A program made the translations under genes and the position numbers. Source: an uncultured Rhizobiaceae group bacterium (GTDB lineage: Bacteria > Pseudomonadota > Alphaproteobacteria > Rhizobiales > Rhizobiaceae). Taken from it: a stretch of DNA of 64,000 bases. The notes below the pieces were generated by a model, which saw nothing but the letters and a program-made list of their open reading frames with translations, did not search any database and was not told where the DNA came from. Shown here piece after piece: positions 17,719-26,546 of this stretch (position 1 is the first letter of the stretch; each line of letters begins with the position of its first letter). The stretch is from positions 248,001-312,000 of the forward strand of contig CALHBJ010000001.1 in assembly GCA_937930845.1 (NCBI GenBank). Direction: 5' to 3'.

Positions 17719-18198
17719 ATGAGGTATAAAGTTCCCCACATATTGGCGGCAGGGCTGCTCGTGACCTTCGGCATATCTTCTGCCGGTGACGCGATTACCG
17801 CAAGGGCGCAGACAACGGAGCAGACAACGGAACAGGCAGCGGACAAGGCACAAACAGCCATCCAACCGGCACCAAATCAGCCGGAAATCGACGAAACCGC
17901 CCCTTATGATGATAAATTGCTTCGACTGGCGGAAGTGCTTGGGTCAGTGCACCATTTGCGCGCGATTTGTGACGCTGGTGAAAAAAACAAATGGCGCAAC
18001 ATTATGAGCCAGCTGATTGAAGCGGAAAAGCCCGGCCCCCAGCGCAAGGCACGTATGATTTCGCGCTTCAACCGGGGGTACAACGCTTTTCGCGAGACCT
18101 ATGCCAATTGCACCCCATCTGCGATTGTTGCTGAAAAGCGCTATCGGCAGGAAGGCCTGCAACTCACCGCACAAATATCAAATCGGTATGGGCGTTAA
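17719..18198 (+). CDS. TIGR02301-family exported protein of unknown function
   Basis: About 159 residues. The N-terminal hydrophobic signal sequence (about 5-30) ends near ARA-QT. A short repeat of Thr-Thr-Glu-Gln follows, then the family domain with LGSVHHLRAICDAGE and RETYANCTPSAIVAEKRY, which hold two conserved cysteines likely to form a disulfide. The family occurs in Rhizobiales and has no known role. ATG at 17719 is used; TTG at 17713 is possible. Confidence 0.8.
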   Translation: MRYKVPHILAAGLLVTFGISSAGDAITARAQTTEQTTEQAADKAQTAIQPAPNQPEIDETAPYDDKLLRLAEVLGSVHHLRAICDAGEKNKWRNIMSQLIEAEKPGPQRKARMISRFNRGYNAFRETYANCTPSAIVAEKRYRQEGLQLTAQISNRYGR

Positions 18199-18298
18199 CC
18201 TTTTCTAAGCGTTTGCGCATTTGGCGGTTTTCATCCGCGCCTCTGCCCGCTAGTTTCAAACCAACAATACCGGGGTTTCCCCAAAGGGCGTAGAATAC

Positions 18299-18559
18299 AT
18301 GCTGCATGAGACGAACGAAAATCTGGACGCGCTGATTCGAGAAGAAAAGCACCGGGTGGCATTGGAATTCTTTCAGGAAGCATGGAACAACGCGATTGGC
18401 GAGGGAATTGAACCTTCGATACTCGCTGACACCGCCATCATTACCGCCCTTACTCAGCTTGGTCATGCCGAGGGCGAAACGCCCGTTTGCAAGTTGATTG
18501 AAAGTCTGCCGGATCGTCAGGTCTCCGGCCATTTTGTGACAAATCGCAGCCTGCAATAG
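18299..18559 (+). CDS. small conserved hypothetical protein
   Basis: An 86-residue acidic, mostly helical protein with no signal sequence or membrane segment. The ATG has a good ribosome site (AAAGGG, spacing 10). Its pattern (FFQEAWNNAIGEGIEPSILAD, then a Leu/Ala-rich helix) resembles small uncharacterised rhizobial proteins I have seen in this neighbourhood, but I cannot name a family. A GGGG-TTT-CCCC hairpin sits just before the ribosome site and might influence translation. It stands 100 bp after the TIGR02301 gene. Confidence 0.68.
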   Translation: MLHETNENLDALIREEKHRVALEFFQEAWNNAIGEGIEPSILADTAIITALTQLGHAEGETPVCKLIESLPDRQVSGHFVTNRSLQ

Positions 18560-18704
18560 CTGCCTCTCAAAGCACCCCTCCATTTGTCCCTGAGCAGGTT
18601 CGCCTGTCACAACAGACCCCGATCGCTGGAAATTCCATTTTTCCAATTGCATTGGGCTGTGCTATTCTGCGCGCCCAACTGTTTGTTCTGGCACCTGGTT
18701 CTCA

Positions 18705-19445
18705 ATGTTGAAATCCACAACACTATTCGCTTTGGTCGTTTCAGCCGCCTTTGCAGTGCTGGCAACAGATGCCGCGCAGGCGGCGCAAAAGGTGAAGACC
18801 AAGAAGATTGAGCTTCAGGCGGAACAAGCTTCCCCTCCGGCCGGAGACGGCATTGAAAAAGAGGAGGAGGAGCAGACCGCGGAACCCGTTGAAATCCCGA
18901 CGGATGAATTGCCCGATGTGTCTTCCGATGGCGGCCTGACACCAAATACTCAGCCCGCCATTGAGCCACCGGCCGAAACGCCCGACATCGAAACCGATTT
19001 TTCAAAATTGCCTGAGCCTGTGCAAAGAATGCGTGAATTGCTGCTGGAAGCTGCTCGTTCCGGCGAAATTGAGAGACTGCGTTCGCTGATCGGAATTGGT
19101 GAAACCGCAACCACTCTTTCAATCGGCGGGCTTGAAGGCGACCCTATCGAATTTCTGAAAGAAGCGTCCGGCGACAATGAGGGTTTTGAGACACTGGGAA
19201 TTCTGGTGGAACTGCTGGAGACTGGATATGTCCATCTGGACCCCGGTGGCGAAGGCGAAATATACGTATGGCCGTATTTCTTTGCTGTGCCGTTCGATGA
19301 TCTCACCCCGCGCCAGCGCGTTGAGTTATATACGATCCTCACAGCCGGGGACGTTGAAGACTCCACCAATTTTGGCGGCTATATTTTCTATCGGGTCGGT
19401 ATTAAGCCGGATGGGCAGTGGTCATTTTTCGTGGCTGGCGACTGA
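18705..19445 (+). CDS. exported hypothetical protein
   Basis: A 246-residue protein with a signal peptide (hydrophobic at 5-18, cleavage likely after AAQA near residue 26). An acidic, Pro/Glu-rich linker (about 35-100) follows. The C-terminal globular domain (about 105-246) contains RMRELLLEAARSGEIERLRS and ends in GQWSFFVAGD. A conserved periplasmic protein of this architecture is common in Rhizobiales. No function is established and no catalytic motif is visible. It is followed after 24 bp by ygfZ on the same strand. Confidence 0.78.
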   Translation: MLKSTTLFALVVSAAFAVLATDAAQAAQKVKTKKIELQAEQASPPAGDGIEKEEEEQTAEPVEIPTDELPDVSSDGGLTPNTQPAIEPPAETPDIETDFSKLPEPVQRMRELLLEAARSGEIERLRSLIGIGETATTLSIGGLEGDPIEFLKEASGDNEGFETLGILVELLETGYVHLDPGGEGEIYVWPYFFAVPFDDLTPRQRVELYTILTAGDVEDSTNFGGYIFYRVGIKPDGQWSFFVAGD

Positions 19446-19469
19446 AACCGATAACAATTGGAATATTGC

Positions 19470-20303
19470 ATGACGAAGGTTGCTGAACTGACAGACCGCG
19501 CGCTTATTTCGATTGGTGGGGCGGATGCTGAAGATTTTTTGCAAAATCTTATTACCTGCAATGTGACCGGCATGGACGAAGGCGCCGCCACATTTGGCGC
19601 ATTGCTGACACCCCAGGGTAAAATCCTTTTTGAATTTTTCGTTTTGCGGTTAGGCAGTACTTATGTGTTTGACTGTGCGGCATCGTTTCAAGCCGACCTG
19701 ATCAAGCGCCTCACCTTCTATAAATTGCGTGCAGCGGTTGATATTAGCGGTTTGGACGGACAGGTTTTTGCAAGTTGGAACGGAGACGATCTGTTGGGAT
19801 TTGCCGACCCGCGCCTTCCAGCACTTGGCCACCGCGTGATCGTCACGGACGGGGCAAATATGGCCACAACGGCAAATCTGGATGACTACAAGTCACACCG
19901 TATATTGCTCGGTGTTGCTGAACTTGGCGAAGATTTTGGTGCCAGTGAAGTATTTCCCCACGAGGCCATGATGGACCAGTGGGCAGATGCGGGAATTGAT
20001 TTCAAAAAGGGATGCTATGTGGGCCAGGAAGTTGTTTCCCGCATGCAACATCGCGGCACAGCGCGCAGCCGTTTCGTTGGGGTTGCCAGCGGGGATGGTT
20101 CACCGCTTCCAGAGCTTGGCACTCCCATCACAGCGGACGGCAAGACATTGGGAAAATTGGGGGGTAGCACGGTTGGAAACGGACTTGCGCTGTTGAGACT
20201 TGATCGTCTTGAAAAAGCTGTTGCTGCCGGTGGCAAAATCCTTGCCGACCAATCGGAAATCTCGGTGATCGTTCCCGCGTTCTTTCAACCAACGGCAGCC
20301 TGA
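19470..20303 (+). CDS. ygfZ: tRNA-modifying/Fe-S maintenance folate-binding protein YgfZ
   Basis: About 277 residues, GcvT-like fold. The diagnostic motif KGCYVGQE is present (about 182-189), with the cysteine required for YgfZ activity. The protein binds folate and supports certain Fe-S enzymes, such as MiaB, in E. coli. The ATG at 19470 (MTKVAEL) is preferred over an upstream TTG. It starts a closely packed plus-strand unit, with the HD hydrolase beginning 3 bp after its stop. Confidence 0.92.
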   Translation: MTKVAELTDRALISIGGADAEDFLQNLITCNVTGMDEGAATFGALLTPQGKILFEFFVLRLGSTYVFDCAASFQADLIKRLTFYKLRAAVDISGLDGQVFASWNGDDLLGFADPRLPALGHRVIVTDGANMATTANLDDYKSHRILLGVAELGEDFGASEVFPHEAMMDQWADAGIDFKKGCYVGQEVVSRMQHRGTARSRFVGVASGDGSPLPELGTPITADGKTLGKLGGSTVGNGLALLRLDRLEKAVAAGGKILADQSEISVIVPAFFQPTAA

Positions 20304-20306
20304 TCC

Positions 20307-20906
20307 GTGAGCGGTCTTGACGGTCAGCGCGCATGGCAAAGAATGCTGTCGGGTCGGCGGCTTGATTTGCTCGATCCATCCCCCCTGGACGTGGAGATGG
20401 AAGACATTGCCCACGGCCTTGCGCGTGTTGCCCGGTGGAATGGCCAGACGACAGGTGATCACGCTTTCTCGGTCGCTCAGCACTCGCTGATTGTGGAAAC
20501 AGCATATGCTCAGCTTGAACCAGATTGCGACGCCACGGGCAGGCTCTATGCCCTGTTACACGATGGCCCTGAATATGTGATCGGCGATATGATTTCACCG
20601 TTCAAGGCTGTCATGGGGGGCGCTTACAAGGACATTGAGGCACGGCTGCAAGCTGCCATTCACATGCGGGCAGGACTGGCCGGTGACATGCCCGAACGCA
20701 CCCGCAAACTGATCAAACAGGCGGACCGTATTGTCGCATATTTTGAAGCCACCCGGCTGGCCGGATTTGGACGCGAAGAAGCGGCCAAATATTTCACATT
20801 GCCCGGCACCATCAAACTGGATGTCAGCCTGTTCGTACCCATGGCGACAATAGAGGCCCAAAACAGGTTTCTCACACGCCTGCAAGACATTGAGAGCACA
20901 AGGTGA
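20307..20906 (+). CDS. HD-domain hydrolase (YfbR-like)
   Basis: A 199-residue HD superfamily phosphohydrolase. The metal ligands are visible: His52 in DHAFSVAQHS, the HD pair His85-Asp86 in YALLHDGPEY, and a later Asp in KQADRIVAYFEA. The closest known relatives are 5'-deoxyribonucleotidases such as YfbR, so a nucleotide monophosphate is a reasonable substrate guess. It starts with GTG at 20307, three bases after the ygfZ stop, and its own stop overlaps the next gene as GTGA. Confidence 0.88.
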   Translation: MSGLDGQRAWQRMLSGRRLDLLDPSPLDVEMEDIAHGLARVARWNGQTTGDHAFSVAQHSLIVETAYAQLEPDCDATGRLYALLHDGPEYVIGDMISPFKAVMGGAYKDIEARLQAAIHMRAGLAGDMPERTRKLIKQADRIVAYFEATRLAGFGREEAAKYFTLPGTIKLDVSLFVPMATIEAQNRFLTRLQDIESTR

Positions 20907-21427
20907 GCTGCGTTCTCGTCTCACCCCTTTCAAAGCTTGAGCAGCGCCTTGATGTATCCGGCGCGCGGCATCTGTTGTCACTGACCGGACCGGGGCGGGA
21001 AATGCCCACACCTGATGGTTTCGACGGCAAATTTCTGCAACTGGTGTTCAACGACATTTCGACAGTCCAGGAAGGACTTGTTGAGCCAAGTGCCGCCCAC
21101 ATTGAACAGATTATTGAGTTTGGGCAGGCCTGGGACCAAAGCGCCCCTCTCCTCGTCCATTGCTGGATGGGGGTAAGCCGTTCCACGGCAGCTGCGGCCA
21201 TTTTGGTGGCCAGTCTGCGCCCACAGATTTCATGCACGCACATTGCGCAGGCCATCCGCCGGGTTTCTCCCATGGCCACACCTAATGCGCTGATGATTGA
21301 ACTTGCTGATACGCTTTTGAGCCGTGATGGGGAATTCATTTCGGCAATCGCCGCCATTGGCCGGGGTGAACATTGCCATGAGGGCATTGCCTTTGAACTG
21401 CCGCTTGATCTGGAGGTGACAGCTTGA
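20903..21427 (+). CDS. protein-tyrosine-phosphatase-like protein
   Basis: A 174-residue protein with the cysteine phosphatase P-loop HCWMGVSRST: catalytic Cys87 and Arg93, with the Ser of the SRS tail also kept. A possible general acid is Asp51 in VFNDIST. Small phosphatases of this type are often found next to YfbR-like HD hydrolases in alphaproteobacteria; substrates are unknown and could be protein, lipid or nucleotide. The GTG start overlaps the HD stop and its own TGA overlaps the nadQ start, so translation is coupled throughout. Confidence 0.86.
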   Translation: MSCVLVSPLSKLEQRLDVSGARHLLSLTGPGREMPTPDGFDGKFLQLVFNDISTVQEGLVEPSAAHIEQIIEFGQAWDQSAPLLVHCWMGVSRSTAAAAILVASLRPQISCTHIAQAIRRVSPMATPNALMIELADTLLSRDGEFISAIAAIGRGEHCHEGIAFELPLDLEVTA

Positions 21428-22422
21428 ACGATGCAACCGGCAAACTGGCAATCGGCCTGAATGCGGTGGTGGTGGCAGTGGAGCCGAAAAACCCGCAGGT
21501 TCTGGTGGTTGATGGGCGCAGTTCCACAACACCCAATCTGCCCGCCTTGCCATTTGGTCCTTTCCAGCCCGGCATTCACAAAACGCTGGAACTGGGCCTG
21601 CGCAGTTGGGTGGAGACGCAAACGCAATTGCGGCTGGGCTATGTGGAGCAATTATACACATTCGGCGACCGGGCGCGGCTGCGCGCTGGAACACAATTGC
21701 CGACCGACACCATTTCAGTGAGCTATGTGGCACTGGTGCGCCGACCCGACACGCGACCGGGACACCCGCAACTGGAATGGTCTGACTGGTATGAGCATTT
21801 TCCCTGGGAAGACTGGCGCGGCGGGGAACCGCATCTTCTTGGGAAATCCCTGTTGCCCGCCCTTTTGGACTGGGTGCGGGAATCGCCTGACAGCAGTTCA
21901 GAAGGGAAAGGACTGAACCGCCAGACCCGGTTTCGCCTCGCCTTTGGGTGCACACTGCCCAAAACGGGTGACGCAATAATCGTCAATTGGGACGATGAGC
22001 GGGTGCTCGAACGCTACGAACTCATGTATGAAGCGGGGCTTGTTCAGGAGGCAATAAATGACGGGCGCCACCGCGCGTTGCGTGCCCATTGCAATACCGG
22101 ACTGGCCATGTCGTTTGACCACAGGCGCATTTTGGCAACGGCCATTGCCCGATTGCGCGGCAAGCTGAAATATCGCCCGGTGGTTTTCGAGCTAATGCCC
22201 CCGCGGTTTACGCTCACCGAGCTGCAACGCGCGGTGGAACAGATATCAGGCCGAAAAATCCACAAGCAGAATTTTCGCCGTTTGGTGGAAACCGGAGAAT
22301 TGGTGGAGCGCACCGGTGCCACATCGTCACAAACCGGCGGTCGCCCTGCGGCGCTCTATCGCTTTCGCCGGGCTGTCCTGCAGGAACGCCCTGCCCCGGG
22401 ACTGCGTATTGGCTCTAGCTGA
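21424..22422 (+). CDS. nadQ: NAD-biosynthesis regulator, NadQ/NrtR-like (COG4111)
   Basis: A 332-residue protein. An N-terminal Nudix-like domain (about 10-240) lacks the catalytic RExxEE signature, having LRSWVETQT at the matching place, so it probably binds rather than cleaves an NAD-related ligand. A C-terminal winged helix (about 255-325) reads FTLTELQRAVEQISG, then NFRRLVETGEL, then GGRPAALYRF, the NrtR-type DNA-binding pattern. Comparative-genomic work assigns COG4111 proteins in alphaproteobacteria as repressors (NadQ) of nadABC. Start TTG overlaps the phosphatase stop as TTGA. It converges on nadC with 8 bp overlap. A palindrome upstream of nadA is its likely target. Confidence 0.85.
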   Translation: MNDATGKLAIGLNAVVVAVEPKNPQVLVVDGRSSTTPNLPALPFGPFQPGIHKTLELGLRSWVETQTQLRLGYVEQLYTFGDRARLRAGTQLPTDTISVSYVALVRRPDTRPGHPQLEWSDWYEHFPWEDWRGGEPHLLGKSLLPALLDWVRESPDSSSEGKGLNRQTRFRLAFGCTLPKTGDAIIVNWDDERVLERYELMYEAGLVQEAINDGRHRALRAHCNTGLAMSFDHRRILATAIARLRGKLKYRPVVFELMPPRFTLTELQRAVEQISGRKIHKQNFRRLVETGELVERTGATSSQTGGRPAALYRFRRAVLQERPAPGLRIGSS

Positions 22423-23287
22423 TCGAAATATCCAGACCAAGGTCAAGCGTTGGTGCGCTCATGGTGATCTTGCTGGTTGAAATAAGATCGACACCGGTTT
22501 CCGCAATCGCCTTGATCGTATCGAAATTGACATTGCCAGACGCTTCAATGGGCACACGGCCATCCACAATGGCCACGCCTTCGCGCAATTGATCAAGGCT
22601 CATATTGTCCAACATCACCACATCGGGGCCTGCTTCCATGGCGATTTTCAATTGTTCCAGCGTATCAACTTCCACTTCGATCTTGATGAGATGACCGGCG
22701 AAACTGCGGGCAGCTTCAATGGCCTGTGCCACGCCACCGGCAACTGCAATGTGGTTATCCTTGATCAAAATTGCATCATCAAGACCGTATCTGTGGTTTG
22801 ATCCGCCACCGCATTTGACTGCGTATTTTTCAAAAGCCCGCAATCCGGGAATTGTCTTGCGGGTGCAACAGACTTGCGCTTTCGTATGGGCGATGCGGTC
22901 GGCAAACTGTCTTGTGTAACTGGCAATGCCCGACAGGTGACAGATGTAGTTGAGCGCCACTCGCTCAGCGCCCAACAATGCACGGGCGTTGCCGGAAATC
23001 GTTGCCACATCCGTTTTGGGCGACACCTGATCACCATCGCGTAAATGGGCTTCGAATTTTAGTTCTGGATCAAGCGCGGCAAAGGCGGCGCGCGCAATGT
23101 CCAACCCGCATATGATGCCCTCTTCGCGAGCATTCATAACGGCAATGGCGGTTGCATCCGCGCCAATCGTTGCGTCACTAGTCACATCGCCCGCCAGCCC
23201 CAGATCTTCCAGCAATGCAGAACGCACAGCTTTGTCAACCAGCAAGGGTGGCAGTTTGGGCAGGTTTGGGGCGGAAAGATTTGTCAT
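22415..23287 (-). CDS. nadC: nicotinate-nucleotide pyrophosphorylase (quinolinate phosphoribosyltransferase)
   Basis: Third step of de novo NAD synthesis: quinolinate plus PRPP gives nicotinate mononucleotide, CO2 and pyrophosphate. It has 290 residues. Family segments are visible: [46 protein letters not shown], and VMLDNMS with EASGNVN near the C-terminus. The ATG overlaps the nadB stop as ATGA. It is the last gene of nadA - DUF6614-like - nadB - nadC. Confidence 0.97.
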   Translation of the reverse strand: MTNLSAPNLPKLPPLLVDKAVRSALLEDLGLAGDVTSDATIGADATAIAVMNAREEGIICGLDIARAAFAALDPELKFEAHLRDGDQVSPKTDVATISGNARALLGAERVALNYICHLSGIASYTRQFADRIAHTKAQVCCTRKTIPGLRAFEKYAVKCGGGSNHRYGLDDAILIKDNHIAVAGGVAQAIEAARSFAGHLIKIEVEVDTLEQLKIAMEAGPDVVMLDNMSLDQLREGVAIVDGRVPIEASGNVNFDTIKAIAETGVDLISTSKITMSAPTLDLGLDISIS

Positions 23288-24918
23288 TGGGCCACCTCAC
23301 CGCTTGCCGTGGCAGCCGTTTGAGCACGTCCTGTGAGTTCCAACGCAATCCGGTTTGCCTCTTTCAGTGTGATGAAGCTGCGTTTGGCCATTTCAGGATT
23401 TTGCTCCGGGTAATCTGATCGATAATGGCCGCCCCGGCTTTCACACCTGATCAGGGCAGACACCGCAATGAGCTTCGCGGTAATCAGCGCATTTTCAAAC
23501 CGCTGATAGATATTGGCATCTTCGATATCCATAATTGTATTGAGACCTTCGAGCATGCCATTGGGGGTGCGCACAACGCCGAAATGGGCGCTCATGGTTT
23601 TGCGCAACAAGCGCATCTGTTGCGTGTCTTCCAGGGGTTCGGAATCTTCATAGACGGATGATTCTTCCGACCAGCCGTTCAACCTTGGTGCTGGCAACAA
23701 TCCTTGCACATCCTCGGCAATGCGCGCAGCGAACACCACAGCTTCCAGCAAAGAGTTGGAAGCCAGCCTGTTTGCCCCGTGTGCCCCGGTGGACGTGACT
23801 TCACCACAGGCCCAAAGGCCATCAAGCGACGTGCGCCCATTGGCGTCGGTCAATATGCCACCCATGAAATAATGCGCAGCGGGCACGACGGGGATCAGTT
23901 CTCTGGTCGGGTCCACCCCAGCATCACGACAATAGTTGAATACGGTTGGAAACTCCTCGGCGAACGTATCGCCGATGGCTTCGCGGCAATCCAGATAGGC
24001 TCCGTTACCCGCCTGTACCTGTTGGAAAATTCCCCGTGCGACCACATCACGCGGGGCCAGTTCGGCATCGCGGTGCAATGGCACCATGAACCTTTCACCC
24101 GCCTTGTTGACCAGCGTTGCACCGTGACCGCGCAGGGCTTCGGTCGCCAATGGTGCCGGGTCTTTGTCCACGTCGACCGCGGTTGGATGGAATTGCACAA
24201 ATTCCATATCCGCCACAACGGCTCCCGCGCGGGCTGCCATGCCGATGCCACCGCCCCGCGCCTCTGCCGGGTTGGTCGTCACTGCATATAAGTGCCCCAC
24301 GCCACCGGCTGCCATGACCACGGCCTGGGCAGGCAGATGCAGTTTATTGGGGCCATTGCCCGCATCGTCACGCGCGATGACACCTGCTACATTCTTGCCC
24401 TTCTTGATCAGATCCTGAACCACATAGCCTTCCAGCACACGGATTGAAGGCGTCTTGCGTACGGTTGCCACCAAGGCTTCCATAATGGCGCGGCCGGCGC
24501 GGTCGCCTTTCACACCGACAATGCGATTTTGAGTATGTGCGGCTTCGCGGGAAACGGCCAGACGGCCTTCCAGATCCCGGTCAAACGGCACGCCATATTC
24601 CAACAAGTCGCGAATGCGGTCGGCTGCCTGGCTGGCCATGAGGGTTGCGATTTTGAAATCAACAATTCCCGCGCCTGCTTCCATTGTATCGGCCACATGC
24701 TGAGCAACGGTATCACCGTCGGATACAGCTGCGGCAATTCCCGCCTGTGCCCAGGCGGAAGATGCGCCGCGACCAAGGGAAGCGGCCGTCAACACCGTCA
24801 CCGGCCGCGGGGCAAGTTTCAGTGCACAGAACAGGCCAGCCAGCCCTCCGCCAATGATCACAACATCATCATCACCGGTCCAGGAAACGGGGCGCAAAAA
24901 GGAAAGTTGATCGGTCAT
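23284..24918 (-). CDS. nadB: L-aspartate oxidase
   Basis: First step of de novo NAD synthesis: L-aspartate to iminoaspartate with FAD. It has about 544 residues. A dinucleotide-binding motif lies near the N-terminus ([18 protein letters not shown]), with the succinate dehydrogenase/fumarate reductase-type catalytic region ([18 protein letters not shown]) and [12 protein letters not shown]. The C-terminal helical domain ends after [14 protein letters not shown]. The ATG at 24918 is used rather than an in-frame TTG four codons upstream. It lies 18 bp after the DUF6614-like gene. Confidence 0.97.
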   Translation of the reverse strand: MTDQLSFLRPVSWTGDDDVVIIGGGLAGLFCALKLAPRPVTVLTAASLGRGASSAWAQAGIAAAVSDGDTVAQHVADTMEAGAGIVDFKIATLMASQAADRIRDLLEYGVPFDRDLEGRLAVSREAAHTQNRIVGVKGDRAGRAIMEALVATVRKTPSIRVLEGYVVQDLIKKGKNVAGVIARDDAGNGPNKLHLPAQAVVMAAGGVGHLYAVTTNPAEARGGGIGMAARAGAVVADMEFVQFHPTAVDVDKDPAPLATEALRGHGATLVNKAGERFMVPLHRDAELAPRDVVARGIFQQVQAGNGAYLDCREAIGDTFAEEFPTVFNYCRDAGVDPTRELIPVVPAAHYFMGGILTDANGRTSLDGLWACGEVTSTGAHGANRLASNSLLEAVVFAARIAEDVQGLLPAPRLNGWSEESSVYEDSEPLEDTQQMRLLRKTMSAHFGVVRTPNGMLEGLNTIMDIEDANIYQRFENALITAKLIAVSALIRCESRGGHYRSDYPEQNPEMAKRSFITLKEANRIALELTGRAQTAATASGEVAQ

Positions 24919-24936
24919 GTGAATGTCCAAAAATAA

Positions 24937-25287
24937 CTAGAAAAGTTCTTCGCCGGTTTTTCTCACCGGGTCAGGAAAATCGCGGAACAGCGCAAAGGTG
25001 ACAGATTCAATGCGCGAATTCACATCAAAATGCATGGCTTCCGTGTCACCACTTCGCGTGGCTGCCATGGAAAAAGCCTCATCAAGCTGGGCCAGGTCAC
25101 GCAATTCAATCATCACATGAAATTCGCCCAACTCTTTGGGACCAAGCCCAAGCTTGCGGCGCATCAGACGCCAGGATTCAATCTTTCCCTGGCCCTTCAA
25201 ATATTCCATGAAGCGCCGCAAATCGTCGGCAAATTTCATGTCACTCGTTCCGCTCTTCAGGGTGAAAAAACCGTGATAGATATCCAT
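24937..25287 (-). CDS. DUF6614-like small protein inside the nad operon
   Basis: A 116-residue soluble protein. It looks like the uncharacterised DUF6614 family (dimeric alpha-beta barrel-like size, with MEYLKGQGKIESWRLMRRKL, EFHVMIELRDLAQLDEAF and FALFRDFPDPVR). This family assignment is from memory. It lies 7 bp after nadA and 18 bp before nadB on the same strand, so it should be expressed with them under the palindromic operator. No catalytic residues are obvious. A role such as handling the unstable iminoaspartate passed from NadB to NadA is only a guess. Confidence 0.75.
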   Translation of the reverse strand: MDIYHGFFTLKSGTSDMKFADDLRRFMEYLKGQGKIESWRLMRRKLGLGPKELGEFHVMIELRDLAQLDEAFSMAATRSGDTEAMHFDVNSRIESVTFALFRDFPDPVRKTGEELF

Positions 25288-25294
25288 TGGTCCG

Positions 25295-26380
25295 TCAGTT
25301 TTTCAAATTGACCATGCGCTCAACGGCCTTGCGGGCCCTGGCCGCCATCAGCGGATCAACGACCACTTCCTCTTTCATGTCCAACAGACTGTCGAGAATT
25401 TTGGGCAGCGTGATGCGCTTCATATGGGGGCACAGATTGCACGGCTTGATGAATTCAACACCGGGTGCCTGTTCCTGAATGTTGGACGCCATGGAACATT
25501 CCGTCACCAGCAGCACTTTGGCACCGGGCTTTTGTCCAAGGGCGAAATCAATCATGCCCTTTGTCGAGCCGGTGAAATCCGCAACAGCGGTCACCTCGGT
25601 GGGACATTCAGGGTGGGCGATGATCTGGATTGCCGGGTCAATATCCTTATAGGCCAGCAATTCTTCTGCGGTGAACCGCTCGTGAACTTCGCAATGGCCT
25701 TTCCAGGTCAGAATTTTCACATCGGTCTGTTTGGCCACGTTTTGCGCCAGATATTCATCGGGAATGAGCAACACCTTGTCGACGCCAAAACTCTCCACAA
25801 TCGCCACGGCGTTGGACGAGGTGCAGCAAATATCGCTTTCGGCCTTCACATCCGCAGATGTGTTTACATAGGTGACAATGGGCACGCCGGGATTGGCCTC
25901 GCGCAACAAACGCACGTCTTCGCCGGTAATTGAATCGGCCAGTGAACACCCTGCCCGCATGTCGGGAATGAGGACAACTTTCGATGGATTGAGCAGTTTC
26001 GACGTTTCCGCCATGAAATGCACACCGCATTGCACAATAATGTCGGCTTCAACCTTGGTGGCTTCCATGGCCAATTGCAGAGAATCGCCGGCAATATCGG
26101 CAACGCAGTGATAGATTTCCGGCGTCTGGTAGTTATGCGCCAGGATTGCTGCATTACGCTGCTTTTTCAGGCGGTTGATCGCGTAGACATAAGGCGCGTG
26201 GACTGGCCATTCGATTTCAGGAATATGATGGCGCACTTTTTCGTAGAGCGGCGCGGTTACGCGGGCCACTTCATCGGTATATTCCAGTGACGGTCGCTCA
26301 ATGCGTTCGTAGCGATTGCCGTTTGACAGTACGATGTCTCCCCCCTGCTCCGGCAGGATGGTTTGGCTTGCGAGTGTCAT
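25295..26380 (-). CDS. nadA: quinolinate synthase A
   Basis: Condenses iminoaspartate and dihydroxyacetone phosphate to quinolinate using a [4Fe-4S] cluster. It has 361 residues. Cluster cysteines are expected in [26 protein letters not shown] and [10 protein letters not shown], and other family segments such as [11 protein letters not shown] and HPECPTEV are visible. The ATG is preceded by AGGAGA at a good spacing. It is the first gene of the nad operon, 46 bp downstream of a perfect 10-3-10 palindrome. Confidence 0.97.
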   Translation of the reverse strand: MTLASQTILPEQGGDIVLSNGNRYERIERPSLEYTDEVARVTAPLYEKVRHHIPEIEWPVHAPYVYAINRLKKQRNAAILAHNYQTPEIYHCVADIAGDSLQLAMEATKVEADIIVQCGVHFMAETSKLLNPSKVVLIPDMRAGCSLADSITGEDVRLLREANPGVPIVTYVNTSADVKAESDICCTSSNAVAIVESFGVDKVLLIPDEYLAQNVAKQTDVKILTWKGHCEVHERFTAEELLAYKDIDPAIQIIAHPECPTEVTAVADFTGSTKGMIDFALGQKPGAKVLLVTECSMASNIQEQAPGVEFIKPCNLCPHMKRITLPKILDSLLDMKEEVVVDPLMAARARKAVERMVNLKN

Positions 26381-26425
26381 TGTAACGTCTCCTGGAATTC
26401 AAGTTTCCGCCCGTTTGGGCGATAT

Positions 26426-26448
26426 CTTATACTCAATATGAGTATAAG
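26426..26448. promoter_or_regulatory. predicted NadQ operator upstream of nadA
   Basis: Perfect inverted repeat with 10-base arms CTTATACTCA and TGAGTATAAG around ATA. It is centred about 57 bp upstream of the nadA start. The only other genes near are the distal end of a hydratase gene and the nadQ-type regulator at the far end of the nad cluster. The symmetry and position fit a repressor site covering the promoter. I recall the NadQ motif of Rhizobiales as a similar TATACTC-type palindrome but cannot check it. Confidence 0.75.
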
Positions 26449-26454
26449 GGGCGG

Positions 26455-26479
26455 ACAAAACAAGCCCGGAAGCTTCCGG
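26455..26479 (-). terminator. possible terminator between the hydratase gene and nadA
   Basis: On the minus strand the perfect palindrome CCGGAAGCTTCCGG is followed within two bases by TTGTTTTGT. This fits a short rho-independent terminator for the upstream hydratase transcript, keeping it separate from the nad operon. The stem is only five pairs with an AGCT loop, so strength is doubtful. Confidence 0.4.
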
Positions 26480-26546
26480 ACCTGAATTGATCTTAGAACA
26501 TCACCAACTGGGGTGCAAGTTTGCCGCAGTTTGGATGTGCCGAACT

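Noticed and set aside
17810-17850. Short repeat of about 12 bases (ACAACGGAGCAG-like)
   Set aside because: Only two or three copies within a coding region (Thr-Thr-Glu-Gln repeat); not a CRISPR array.
20872-21651. 259-residue minus-strand frame opposite the phosphatase and nadQ
   Set aside because: No start context or domain; conflicts with a coupled plus-strand unit.
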